Shown here one piece after another: positions 21,519-33,049 of a stretch of DNA of 64,000 nt. The notes under the pieces are model-generated. The model was not told where the DNA came from. It searched no databases and saw only the letters and a program-made list of their open reading frames with translations. Within the stretch, counting starts at the first letter, position 1. Each line of letters starts with the position of its first letter. The DNA lies in assembly GCA_029449245.1 (NCBI GenBank), contig JANATF010000003.1, positions 2,232,001 to 2,296,000 of the forward strand, written 5' to 3'. A program made the position numbers and the translations under genes. This stretch comes from Mortierella alpina (taxonomy: Eukaryota > Mortierellomycota > Mortierellomycetes > Mortierellales > Mortierellaceae).

Positions 21519-22631
21519 ATGTCTGGATCCAGCGCTAAATCAACCATTGTCGAAACCAATGTGGAGACTGTCACGAGTGTCACAGTCGAGGAGAAGGTCG
21601 CCACACTCGAGGTGACAGAGTCCTCAACGCCTTCGTCGCCAGCATCTCCTTCCAAAGCCAGCACCAAAGCTAGTGGAGCAATAGAGTCACACCATCACTC
21701 ACTCCACCGTGACCTACCCATCTTTAGCAATCCCCTTTTGGCGAATGCGACGCGCGCCAACTCAGTCCCCATCAAGCCTAAAACAGGACGCATCAAGGCA
21801 GGCGGCAAGACCGTGGCTGTCCTTAGAATCAGCGCCCCCAAGGTCGATGGGGAGGTCGTCGTTATGCGTAGGTTGGATACAGACCTCGTGAATGCCACAT
21901 CCATGTTCAATGCTGCCTATCCAGCCATCTCTGAAAAGATGGATGCCAAGGAGAGCTCCTACATCACACGCAAGTACCAGGGTGTGGTGGAAAAATTTGG
22001 TGCGTTGTCTGGCGTCTGGTAAGTAGGAGGTATGACCTTATGCACTCGGCCAGAGATTGTCCCAACCACTGAACCCTCTTTGTTGCTATTGCTATTGCCT
22101 CTGCGTTATTGCATATTTTAGGATCACCATTCCCCAAGGTAAGCGGGCTGTTGATCGTGCACTGCATGTGCCTGGCTTTAACATTGTTAGCTTTGATCAG
22201 GAATTAACAATGGTTGCCTATTTTTATTCATGCTGTTAGCCATGGAGTTGGCGAAAGAGTACGAGATCGACCAATTTATGCGCCCACTTCTGGACCAGTC
22301 GAGCATCAAGAGCGCAGCTGTCAAGGAGGCCGCAATTGATGGCGATGATTCGTCGGAGCGTAGCTTTGTCTCCGAGGTCACCATCGTGCACAAGTCTTCA
22401 CACAAGGAAATTGAGGTTATGCAGCAGTCGGAGGAGACTGAGGGTGTTGAGGAAGCCACGGAGAAACTTCACGACCTGACAGTGGCGGATGTTGTGAATA
22501 TGAAGCGCAGGATCGAGGAGCTGGAGGATCAGGCATCGAGGGATAAGAAGAAGTTCCGCGGTCTGGTCACTGTGGCTGTTGGCCTCGCAGCAGCATCCGT
22601 TATACCTCAGGTTCTACCATACTTTTCCTAA
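21519..22631 (+). CDS. APSES/KilA-N domain protein with C-terminal membrane anchor (Bqt4-like)
   Basis: Three exons (21519-22018, 22122-22138, 22240-22631) sum to 302 codons plus stop; the middle one is only 17 nt. After a Ser/Thr-rich N-terminus comes a DNA-binding-like APSES/KilA-N segment: AVLRISAPKVDGEVVVMRRLDTDLVNATSMFNAAYP, then SSYITRKYQGVVEKFGALSGVWITIPQAMELAKEYEIDQFMRPLL. The C-terminal part has a short coiled coil (VNMKRRIEELEDQASRDKKKF) and one terminal hydrophobic helix (GLVTVAVGLAAASVIPQVLPYF). That layout, an APSES-like domain plus tail anchor without other domains, is that of fission-yeast Bqt4, an inner-nuclear-membrane protein that tethers telomeres. The domain call is firm; the Bqt4 role is inferred from architecture. 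AATAAA lies at 22798. Confidence 0.82.
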
Positions 22632-22996
22632 ACGTGGAGTGCGCCATTATTGATGCACTCTGCTTTAACGACCGTTTCTCTTGAAACGCATAACAACACC
22701 ATCCAGACAGTTTTGGCCTGACCTTCTCGGTCCTCACTGTCTTGCCATTGCCCTATGTAAACTTATCCTTTAATGACCCTATTCCCACTACTTCAACAAT
22801 AAAGATATCAATTTCGAAATGTGACCCGGAAGACGGTAGAGCCGTTGGATGATGCAACAACAGGACCCAAAAATAGGACAAGACGCAACTCTTGGCGAAG
22901 TGCTCTCCATTTCTCACTCTGCTTTTCTTCTTCCTCATCACTTTTCATTCTCTTTTACATTTCTGAATAAGCAATCCTATTCAGCATTCAAAAGGC
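22632..22996. other. Intergenic spacer before the GH18 chitinase
   Basis: 365 bp holding the AATAAA at 22798-22803 that probably ends the Bqt4-like transcript, followed by a CT-rich segment (cttttcttcttcctcatcacttttc) just before the chitinase start. Nothing else is seen. Confidence 0.5.
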
Positions 22997-24559
<1,563 letters not shown>

Positions 24560-25093
24560 GAAAGAGCACGATATTGCGACTCCACGGAGCTTTGTTGAAT
24601 AAAGGTGAATTGCGCACAGTAGTAGAGTCACGTCAGTGATGGGCTTTGCTGCCAGAGAGACATGGGTATGGTCCGGGCATCGGTCCAGAGTAGAATGTCC
24701 TTCGTAGCTTTGCCACCCGCCGACACTTTCTTTTATCAACGCCAACTCGCGACACTTGTCCTGCAGCACCACCACTACCACCGCAGAAAAGCGCAACGCC
24801 ATCTTTACTAATGTGCCTACCACTATACAAGTTCCCTTCAGTTTATCTTCCGCTCCTCCACTCCTGCCGTACCATATCCTTCTTGTCAAGCTTTAGGCCG
24901 AGAGGTCATATAAAGTGCTCTCACGCCCAGGCTGGCTCTCTGGCTGCTTAGAAATCAGCTCGGACATCTGTGGTTGAAATACAAACTTTCCCATATTGGT
25001 GGCGCTTGGGTACAAAAAAGCGGATCCTTTTTTCCGAAGATCGCCTTCTTTACACGCTCTCCATCAACGATCCCCACTCTCAAGCTCGCACAC
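24560..25093. other. Intergenic spacer
   Basis: 534 bp. It holds the AATAAA at 24598-24603 for the chitinase transcript and then the presumed promoter of the HD-domain gene. Short frames on the minus strand have no recognisable content. Confidence 0.45.
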
Positions 25094-26104
25094 ATGTCGC
25101 TGAATCCCACTATTCGCAAGGAGGCCGAGGAGCTCGTCAAGGTGCAAATGGCTGCCTACGACCCCTCCCATGACTGGCTGCATGTGGATCGCGTCCGCAG
25201 ACAAGGTTCGGACATTGATGCATACTTCAACATGTCGTCTCTCATCATGGTCCTCAAACGTGAGCTACCTTCCTGACAGCCATTACACATGACCTTTTGT
25301 TCTGATTCATGTCGCCTTCTCACAGCCTTGAAGATTGCGCGGGAGGAAAGCAGCCAGGGCAAAACTGTCGATGTTGAGCTTGTCGAACTTGCAGCATTGT
25401 TCCACGACATCGGCGACGCCAAGTTTCACAAGGAAGGCCAGCCCACTGGACGGGAGATCGTTATGGAGTTCCTGTCGAGGCATAACTACCAGAAGGCAGA
25501 TATTGTCGCCAAGATTGTCGAGAATGTGTCGTTTAGAAAGGAGTTGGCCGGGATCAAGAATGAGTGGGCAGAGACGTGTATCGAGCTGCATATGTACGTT
25601 TTTTTTGGCTTTGCACGTCGTTAGTATATCATGCCTAGGAGCGATTTCTGGATCTAGTTGGATTAACAAAATCTGTATGCGATGTTGTCAATAGTGTCCA
25701 AGATGCAGACAAGCTCGATGCAATTGGTGCCTTCGGTAAGATCTGATAGCCCTGAAGGGAACCTTGAGAATCTAATGATTCGTTTTGCTTGCTTCTGAGC
25801 CTAATCTCAATCTCGATCTCAATCTCGGTACATAGGCATCATGCGGTGTGCTGCCTACAGTGGTTACAAGAACCGCCCCTTGTATGATCCTGCAGAGAAG
25901 GCTCAATTGAACATGACGTACGAGCAATACCAGGCGCAGACAAAGGCTAACACTGGATGCGCGATCAGCCACTTTCATGAAAAGTTGTTCCGCCTCAAGG
26001 ACATGATGAAGACAAGCGCAGCCATTGAGATGGCCAAGAAGCGTCATGATCTTATGGTCTCTTTCGTGGCACAGATTGAGGAAGAGTACTCCATGGATGA
26101 ATAA
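25094..26104 (+). CDS. HD-domain metal-dependent phosphohydrolase-like protein
   Basis: Four exons (25094-25205, 25326-25593, 25695-25735, 25836-26104) sum to 229 codons plus stop. HD hydrolase motifs appear in order: an N-terminal His (SHDWLHVDRVRRQALKIA, crossing the first junction), the name-giving HD pair in LAALFHDIGDAKF, and the distal Asp in QDADKLDAIGAFG. The C-terminal part (NTGCAISHFHEKLFRLKDMM, AKKRHDLMVSFVAQIEEEY) is that of the small bacterial YedJ-like HD proteins found across fungi and bacteria. The metal-binding residues are all intact, so the enzyme is probably active; the substrate is unknown (nucleotide or phosphate ester). The third intron contains a short hexamer run of the type CTCAAT/CTCGAT. 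The stop overlaps an AATAAA at 26100-26105. Confidence 0.88.
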
Positions 26105-26235
26105 AATGTAATTGCTGCTTTAGAGATCGTACCTATGGTGATATGCTGATGTTATTACACTGGAAAGAGTGAAGAGAGAGAAGGAGGTCTTACTGTGGTG
26201 ATCCAAATGATTGTTGATGTGTTTCTATGCAATGC

Positions 26236-27389
26236 TTACTCCAACCACATAATATAACCGTGGACAGTAGCGCGGACTTCTTCGCTGCCTGGATCCTCCA
26301 AGAACATAGGCGTCATCTTCTCCTCCAGGACCTTCTCGACCTTAAAGCCATAACCACCCAAATCCCGCTCGTCGTCGGAGGACTCATCGTCCGCAGGGGG
26401 TGCGATGACCGGTGCTGCGGCGATCTCAAAGAATTTGTTGTCAGCGTCCGCCAGCCAGGGACGATGGTGTGTGAAAAAGACAAAGACACGACCTGTAACG
26501 GGTTTCAATATCTCCTTGCAAGTCTTGAGCATTGAGCGGTGCTGGGAATGGTTGAACAAAAGGTCGGACAAGATGATGGTATCGTACAGCTGCTTCGGAA
26601 GAAGAGTCGGGCTTGTGACTGTGGCTTCGGCTGGCGAGATGGACATGGACGGGTTGAGGTGTGCGAGCAGGGGCCGTGTATTGCTGCCCCAGAGATACCC
26701 TTGAACTATGACGTTTCTGGTCCGGGTCTGCTCGGGCACCACATGCTCGGCGTTGTACTGAATGTTTGAGATCAAGTCATTATCGGGGTAGTCTGTGATG
26801 ACGACCTAAGAGGGGGGGCCAGAAGGTAAATTGGGTACTTGGGAGTTAATTGCCGCACTAAGTTCCTGGAAGGGCGTCATTTTGATAGCCTTAGACCGGT
26901 TTGGCGTCAACCAAGGGCGAGTAGCTCTATGATGCGCGATTTTAATCACTTATCGCAACCATTGACATATGCAAATGGCTCTAGATTCGATAAGCTAGAC
27001 CAATGCCCCTTTCCCAGGCACAGGTACGTGTGGCACCAAGTAGCAATAGATAGGCAATAGTGTGTATTTGTTTTTACCTTGGAGGCACCATTGACGGCAG
27101 CAACAAAGCTAGGCAACGCAGCGCCTGCGCCCAACTCGAGCACGTTCTTCCCGAGCGAGTGCTCGGGGTGCAGGTCCATCCAATTGGCAAAGACCTTGGC
27201 AGCATTCCAAAGGTGGTGACCCCAGAGAGGATGAGATCCAACCAGCCGCAGTTTGATTTCCTGGGGTTGCTTATCCTTCGACGAGCGAGTGAAGACCTCG
27301 AATGTTGGCTCGGGAGGAGGGGGGTTGAACTCTGCTGGCTCGACAAACATGCCGCCCATCTCGCCTTCTGAAGAGTCGGAATCAGACAT
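26236..27389 (-). CDS. EFM7: Protein N-terminal and lysine N-methyltransferase EFM7 (NNT1)
   Basis: EFM7 methylates the N-terminal Gly and adjacent Lys of translation elongation factor eEF1A. Two minus-strand exons (27078-27389, 26236-26805) sum to 293 residues, the family's usual size. The acidic N-terminus MSDSDSSEGEMGGMFVEP is followed by VGSHPLWGHHLWNAAKVFANWMD, motif I (KNVLELGAGAALPSFVAA), VVITDYPDNDLISNIQYNA, IVQGYLWGS, and post-I motifs YDTIILSDLLFNHSQH and GRVFVFFTHHRPWL, ending in EVRATVHGYIMWLE. DLLFNHSQH and GHHLWNAAK are hallmarks of the EFM7/NNT1 branch of the lysine methyltransferase 16 group. A Met 15 bp upstream (27404) is in frame; I use 27389, which begins the acidic run seen in the family. 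Confidence 0.93.
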
Positions 27390-27961
27390 TGTAGTGAGTC
27401 GCAATAAGGGAGTTTTCGTTTCCTGGGATTGTGGTTGTGATCGTCGCTGGACACTTTTGTGTGGAATGGAGTGTGAGGAGAGGCCAAGCGCTCAGTCCAT
27501 CGTGCAGCTCTTTTTTTTTCATTTTTGTTTACTTGGAATGTATGAGGCGAGGGACTGCGAATCATATCAAATCTAAAGACCAATTGGAGCAGATTGGAGA
27601 GAACCTTCTCACATAAAAGAAGCAAGAAAAAAAAACATGTGCTCTCTTCTTCACCATCCCTTTCCATCTCAGCCTGCATCGACCCCGCACTCTCCTTCCG
27701 CCCGTCCCCCATTCCTCCTCTTCAGCACGCACGATAAGACTACCATGTGGTCTGAAGGCTGAACGTCCCGTCCTACCCTCCCTCTTATGCGTATTTTTCC
27801 TCTCGTCTCTTTCCGTGTAAATCTCTCATTCTCTTTTTTATTGCCTCACATCGTCTGAAGCGTCGTCTTGTTTTTCTGCTTAAAGAATCTTGGTCCTCCT
27901 CCCGCCTCCTTTCTTCGCACCCGACCTTCCTTCCTTTTATCTTTGCGATATATTTTAAACC
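27390..27961. promoter_or_regulatory. Divergent promoter region, EFM7 / ornithine carrier
   Basis: 572 bp between two starts facing away from each other. The half next to the carrier gene is strongly CT-rich (ccgcctcctttcttcgcacc; cctctcgtctctttcc), a typical fungal leader; the other half contains a T-run (27511-27520). No open frame with recognisable content. Confidence 0.5.
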
Positions 27962-29411
27962 ATGGCTCACACATACAGTCCCTTTCCCGAGGCAAAGTTG
28001 ACCGATCTGGCTGCCTCAGCTCAGGAAACAAAGGTAGTAATCTCGGAGAAGAATGAGCAGTCGCTCAAGGATCTAGCCTTTGGATCGGTAAGTAGTGTGT
28101 ACTGCAGCCAGCAGTCTTTGACACGCATTGCGCATGTGCAATGAAGACCTTGTCTTGACATTTGGCCAAATGTGACACTCTTTGCAATAGTTGGCGGGAG
28201 TTGCAGGAAAGTTCGTCGAGTTTCCCTTCGACACTGTCAAGGTCCGTCTTCAAACTCAGCCGTTGGACCGCCCCATCTTCAAGGGTCCATATGACTGCTT
28301 CCGCCAGACGGTTAGGAACGAAGGCTTCCTTGGTCTCTACAATGTAAGTGTTTATTGTTGGTAGTTGCACGAGCTTCTGTTGGGAGCTGTTTGTTTAGAC
28401 TCTCCTTCCGCCCCCCTTTCCCTGTTCGTCGATGAGTCGAACTGGATGAGCTGCTGCGGCTGTGTCCAAGTTATCGGAATCTAAATTTCTTCTGTTGATT
28501 GTCTTAGGGTCTTTCGTCTCCCTTGGTCGGTGCGATGCTCGAGAATGCCGTGCTCTTTGTCGGCTACAGGCGTGCCCAGGATCTGCTCCGAGAGTTTGTC
28601 GCCGTCCCTGATCAAGCGTCCGGGGCTGCTGCTCCTCTCAGTATCCCTATGCTCTGTCTCTCGGGAGGTATCTCGGGAGTGTTTGCCTCGATGGTTCTCA
28701 CACCCGTAGAGCTTGTCAAATGCAAGCTGCAGGTGCAGCAAATTGGACATTTGTATACCAAGAAGGACCCCAAGACGTACGGCCCCTCTATGCCCAAGAA
28801 GGCGCTTCACAGCGGACCTCTCAGCGTGATCAGACATATCTATACCCAAAATGGTCTCCGAGGGTTTTATCTCGGTCACTTCCCTACATGCTTGCGCGAG
28901 ACAGGTGGTGGTGCTGCCTGGTTCGGATCGTACGAGGCCTTGTGCCGGCTGCTGATCTCTCGCGAGCAGTTGACTGCCGCCCCAGGAAAGATCGTGACCC
29001 AGGCTGACCTCACAGCGCCCCAGCTGATGTTGGCTGGTGCAGTCGCAGGAATGGCCTACAACTTCATTCTCTTCCCTGCTGATTGTATCAAGAGCCACAT
29101 GCAGACGCAGGATGTTCTTCGCAGCCATGAACGATCACCCGTCTCTGGGGCGGCCGTAGCAGGACAGGGATTCTTGGCCACGGGCAAGGAGATCTTCCGG
29201 TCTGAAGGTCTTCGTGGACTTTACCGTGGATGTGGCATCACCGTTGCCCGCTCTGCCCCCTCGAGCGCCATCATCTTTATGACCTATGTAAGTTTTGCCT
29301 TGCACTTTTTTCTCCCTCTTCGTATGGTTTATATTCAGATCTTGATGAAGGCGGCTAACCTGGGTTCACTCTTGACGTTGTTAGGAACTCTTGTCTCGCC
29401 GCTTCGCATGA
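27962..29411 (+). CDS. ORT1: Mitochondrial ornithine transporter (carrier family)
   Basis: This inner-membrane carrier exchanges ornithine (and citrulline/arginine) between matrix and cytosol for arginine synthesis. Four exons (27962-28087, 28191-28343, 28508-29287, 29385-29411) give 361 residues. The three mitochondrial carrier signatures are present: [32 protein letters not shown] and [14 protein letters not shown]. They are joined by the usual G-rich even-numbered helices ([36 protein letters not shown]). The first signature ([14 protein letters not shown]) and [14 protein letters not shown] match the ORT1/ARG11 group rather than carnitine or citrate carriers. The last exon encodes only nine codons (ELLSRRFA and the stop). 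The N-terminus has ~35 extra hydrophilic residues. AATAAA lies at about 29490. Confidence 0.9.
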
Positions 29412-29744
29412 GTTTTCCAGTAGATGTGGTACCCCACAACCCAGCATTTCTTTTTCTCTCCACTCATCACATCTGTGCATTCTTTCAGCAATAAAAAGTA
29501 CGACGAACCATTGCAAGATCTTTTTCATATACTTCTTCATAATACTCCCCGGGCGAGAGGGGTCGGCGCGAGGATGTGTGCAAGGAGCAAGGGTGCAGCC
29601 TCAAGCTTTCTGGTTGCAGACATCTTATCTGTATGTTGGCCGCATATGCACTAAAAGAGCGGAGGACTGCTTCCGCACTACCCATTTTATATGCTTCCCC
29701 CACTGAACCCACCCTGTCGATTCACTCCTTCCGTCCTTCACTCC
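29412..29744. other. Intergenic spacer
   Basis: 333 bp with the carrier gene's AATAAA near 29490 and the presumed promoter of the next plus-strand gene. No supported gene. Confidence 0.45.
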
Positions 29745-32700
29745 ATGACAATGGAGACATCGAATGACAACAACAACCCTTGGTCCTTCCAGCAGCATTC
29801 ACAAGAGGAAGAGGAAGGGCAGCTAGAATTCCCACCACATTCACTCAAATTACGACTCAGGCGAAGCTCGAATGATCGTCGTCATTTATCCTTCGCCAGC
29901 ACAACCACGATCGCGGCAGACGCCACGGAAGAGCAGTACGAAAAAGACTTGGACTTTTACGCCGGACATGAATACCAACCCGACAGTAGTCTACAAGAAG
30001 ATGACGGACGCTCGACTCGGCAGCAGCCACTCTTTACACAGTCTTGGCAATATGACGGTACCAGCGGCCCTGACCTCCGAGAGACTGGGACACGCGAGCA
30101 TCCTAGCCGCCATCTCAGTGCTTTATCATCATCCACTTCGACGTCTTCGTCACACGAAACCTCGTTTTCACAACGTCAAGAGGCCTCGTCTGAGGAGGCC
30201 TCTGCACTCTCGAGTACCGTAGACCCTGTAGAAACGACTCGGGCAAAGGGGCTGCAGGAGATGACTTTGGCGGACTCTGGAGTTGGTTTGGAGGTAGGTT
30301 TCTTTTTAATATCGAATCTGTATTCTGCTCTTCACATTCACAGGCATTCTGTGGACGAGAGCCCAACCGTTTGATCCTCGCTTCATTTCGCAGCCATCAA
30401 CCGCACAGATTCATACACGCTCTAGTCAAACCAGCCAATCCTCGCTTTTCACTCTACATCCGTGCTGAGCGCATTCTTCGGGCATTGGTGTTTTGTCGTC
30501 TCCATATCTCAACGACTTTGACTTTGATCAGCATACCCCCACAGCTCCAACATATTGAAAGCGCTCGGGACACGGACGGAGTCTATGGCCATTGGCTAAC
30601 CCGCTCACGCGCTAGTTTAAACATTGTTGCAGTGGAAGTCAGCTGCAGACATGCATACCCACAACTGTCTTCGCCCTACGCACGATCCTTTTTCTCCCAC
30701 TTCCACGACCGCGGATACTCATGATGCGTTGATTCTCCGGATGCTAAAACTGATTTAGGGGGGTGTGCTTGACCATCAGGTACAAAAGCTGCAGTCAGAG
30801 GTGGCCAACACGCGGGCAATCGTTTTTCACCTTGAGAGCAGGCTCAACGCGTAGGTGTCCATTGTTTTCGCCAGGTTTTCTGTCTCCTTTGTTTTGCTTA
30901 AACTTTGGTTGTTCATCTTCTATTTGCTTTGATGTTTATCTATAGGGCTGAGAACTCGAACAAGCATATTGTAGAGGAGCTGAAGATTTTGCTGGCAGAG
31001 TAAGTGTCTATGCGCCGTGATTCTCTTGCTCGAAGAAAATGTCGGGTCAGACAGTTCATATGACAAATCGGCAATTTGTGTATGCCGAAGCGCGCTTGAG
31101 AGCAAGTATACGATATCTTGGCGTCCATTTCGGCTTATCCATGTGCGACAACATCCCCACCCTCGGTTTGCTGCCCTACCCCGCACCCCAGCAGTTGCCA
31201 ATCTCCTTATTCTGGATTCATCGATGCCTCGGGACTACGACGCAGGCATTCATCGAAACAAGTGCAGTTTGACTGACTGTTGTCTCACAATCATTAGTGC
31301 TGAGGGCACATTGGTAGGCTCCGACGATTCTGACAGCGAGGACTCGCTCATCGTTAATTCAAAACTCGGGTCAGGAAGCGACGAGGATTCGAACGTTGTC
31401 TACAATCGAATATGCCACGCCCTTCAAACATTGATAACAGAAGCGCAAACAGCACTGGTGCGTACCACCCCAACAACGCCGCCACCGCAGTTGGATCCTG
31501 TGCTTCACCGTCATCACTTGGTGCTGGATGACATGGCTGAATCAAGTCGGGAGGGCTACACGGACGATGGCGAACACAGTCAAACTGGTGCGTACCGCCG
31601 CTCTTCCTGCAGTCATAGTAACAGCAATAGCAACAGCAACAGCACGTCGCGGAGGAGCTCGGTCAACTCAATATTGAGAGTCGGCAGGCCATATACCCAT
31701 ACCTCCAGTCCTCGACTACGTGGACATTCAAGCAGGAGTGTCTTCTCAAAAATGCTCTGGAAAGAAAAGCAGCAGGAGCAATACGAGAGATATCGACGAT
31801 CGTGCGATCGTGTCTCTTTAGAACTCGAAATGTTAATCAATGACACCATCCTGGATGCAACCCCAGGGCCATTATCATCGCCACGTTTGCACTCGTCCAA
31901 TACAACGAGTAGTACCCATAGCAAGTATCACTTGCCTTCTACAATCGCACCAAAACATTCGTCTGCAAACAGTGTTCAGGAACGGAACAACGCCACAGGC
32001 GCACTCATGGCTGGATCCAGAGTTGCGACGTTGCAGCAGAGATACCACACCGACCTGCTACGTTCTCAGTCTCGTACTGGGGGATCTCACTTGCAGCAAC
32101 AGCGCCGGCATCATATATTAGCGGGACAACAAAGACTCTCCGTGATGCATCCCTATAAGCAAACACAAACACCACCGAATTATCCTGACCGCCATTTCAA
32201 GAACCAAGGCGCAGGACCAAGTCGCCCGCAGAGCATTTTTATGCAGCTCTATATGCTCTGGAAGCAAACCTGGTTACGGAAAAGGATCATGCATGTGCTC
32301 ACGGGATCTGTGGAGGTCATCTTGATCGTATGTGTCGTCCTCAAAATCATCGAAATTTCGTTGGAATGGATCGGATTCCGCATGCTCAAGGGATTGGGAC
32401 CTCAGCAATGGCTACTCTCTCACCTCTATGGCGACGGCGACAGTTCAGCAGGTGCAGCAGCAGCAGCAGCAGCAGCAGCAGGATCGTTTGAAGCCAAAGA
32501 GCTGTATGAAAAGATCCTTGGGGAAGGTTTGCGACTACGGCAGATGGACAAATGGCGGCAACAGGAGAGCGAGTCGCTGATGAAGGAATATATTGCCTCA
32601 GAGGTCGCATCAGGAGTACCAAGGACGCCCTTCACAGCAGCAGGGATGGTCTGGCGCCCAGCGGGACGTATGATCGGGCATGCTGTCTCTGGCATTGTGC

Positions 32701-32747
32701 TGGCGTACTTATCTGATCGATCGCGATCGATCGCACGGAGGCTGTGA
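29745..32747 (+). CDS. Unrecognised coiled-coil protein with a C-terminal membrane segment
   Basis: Several exons. The first (29745 to about 30294) is polar and Ser/Gln-rich (NNPWSFQQHSQEEEEGQLEF). After a poorly resolved stretch at 30345-30755, two small exons give a helical coiled-coil segment (GVLDHQVQKLQSEVANTRAIV...LESRLNA, then NSNKHIVEELKILL). The last exon, from about 31300, is one large frame with acidic and Ser/Asn runs, VYNRICHALQTLITEAQTAL, SRSVFSKMLWKEKQQEQY, then a basic helix (LWKQTWLRKRIMHVL) leading into a hydrophobic segment (EVILIVCVVLKIIEISLEWIGF), a nine-residue Ala run, and FTAAGMVWRPAGRMIGHAVSGIVLAYL near the end. I do not recognise the family. The layout suggests a membrane-anchored scaffold or tether with a mostly cytosolic N-terminus. 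Exon 2 of the model is uncertain. Confidence 0.65.
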
Positions 32748-33049
32748 AATCTTTATCAGCAGAGCAGATTTTTTTTTTTTTTTTCGCGCACACACAACAC
32801 AACAAGCACATGTAGTTTCACTAGTTTACTTATAGTGTCCATTCCGGACTTGTTCGTCCAGTATACCCGCATCATAGCAGCGTCATTTTCGACAAGCAGT
32901 AAAATTCTAATGATGATGTTTTTACTTTTTTTTTTGTTTGTTTTTTACACAAGTAGACATGGTAAGATGCATAACATAAGAGTACGTAAATGAATAGCTT
33001 TTGGTGACTAACTTCTGTGGAAACATCGCGCGGTACGGCTCTTTGGCTC
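32748..33049. other. Convergent 3' spacer
   Basis: 302 bp between two genes that end toward each other. It contains a T-run of about 16 (32769-32784) and a second interrupted T-run (32922-32946), which may help end transcription on either strand. No gene. Confidence 0.5.

Noticed and set aside
32715-32732. 18-bp perfect palindrome of GATCGATC type at the end of the coiled-coil membrane protein gene
   Set aside because: It lies in codons for Ser/Arg/Asp/Ile and is explained by the coding sequence; no further structure around it.
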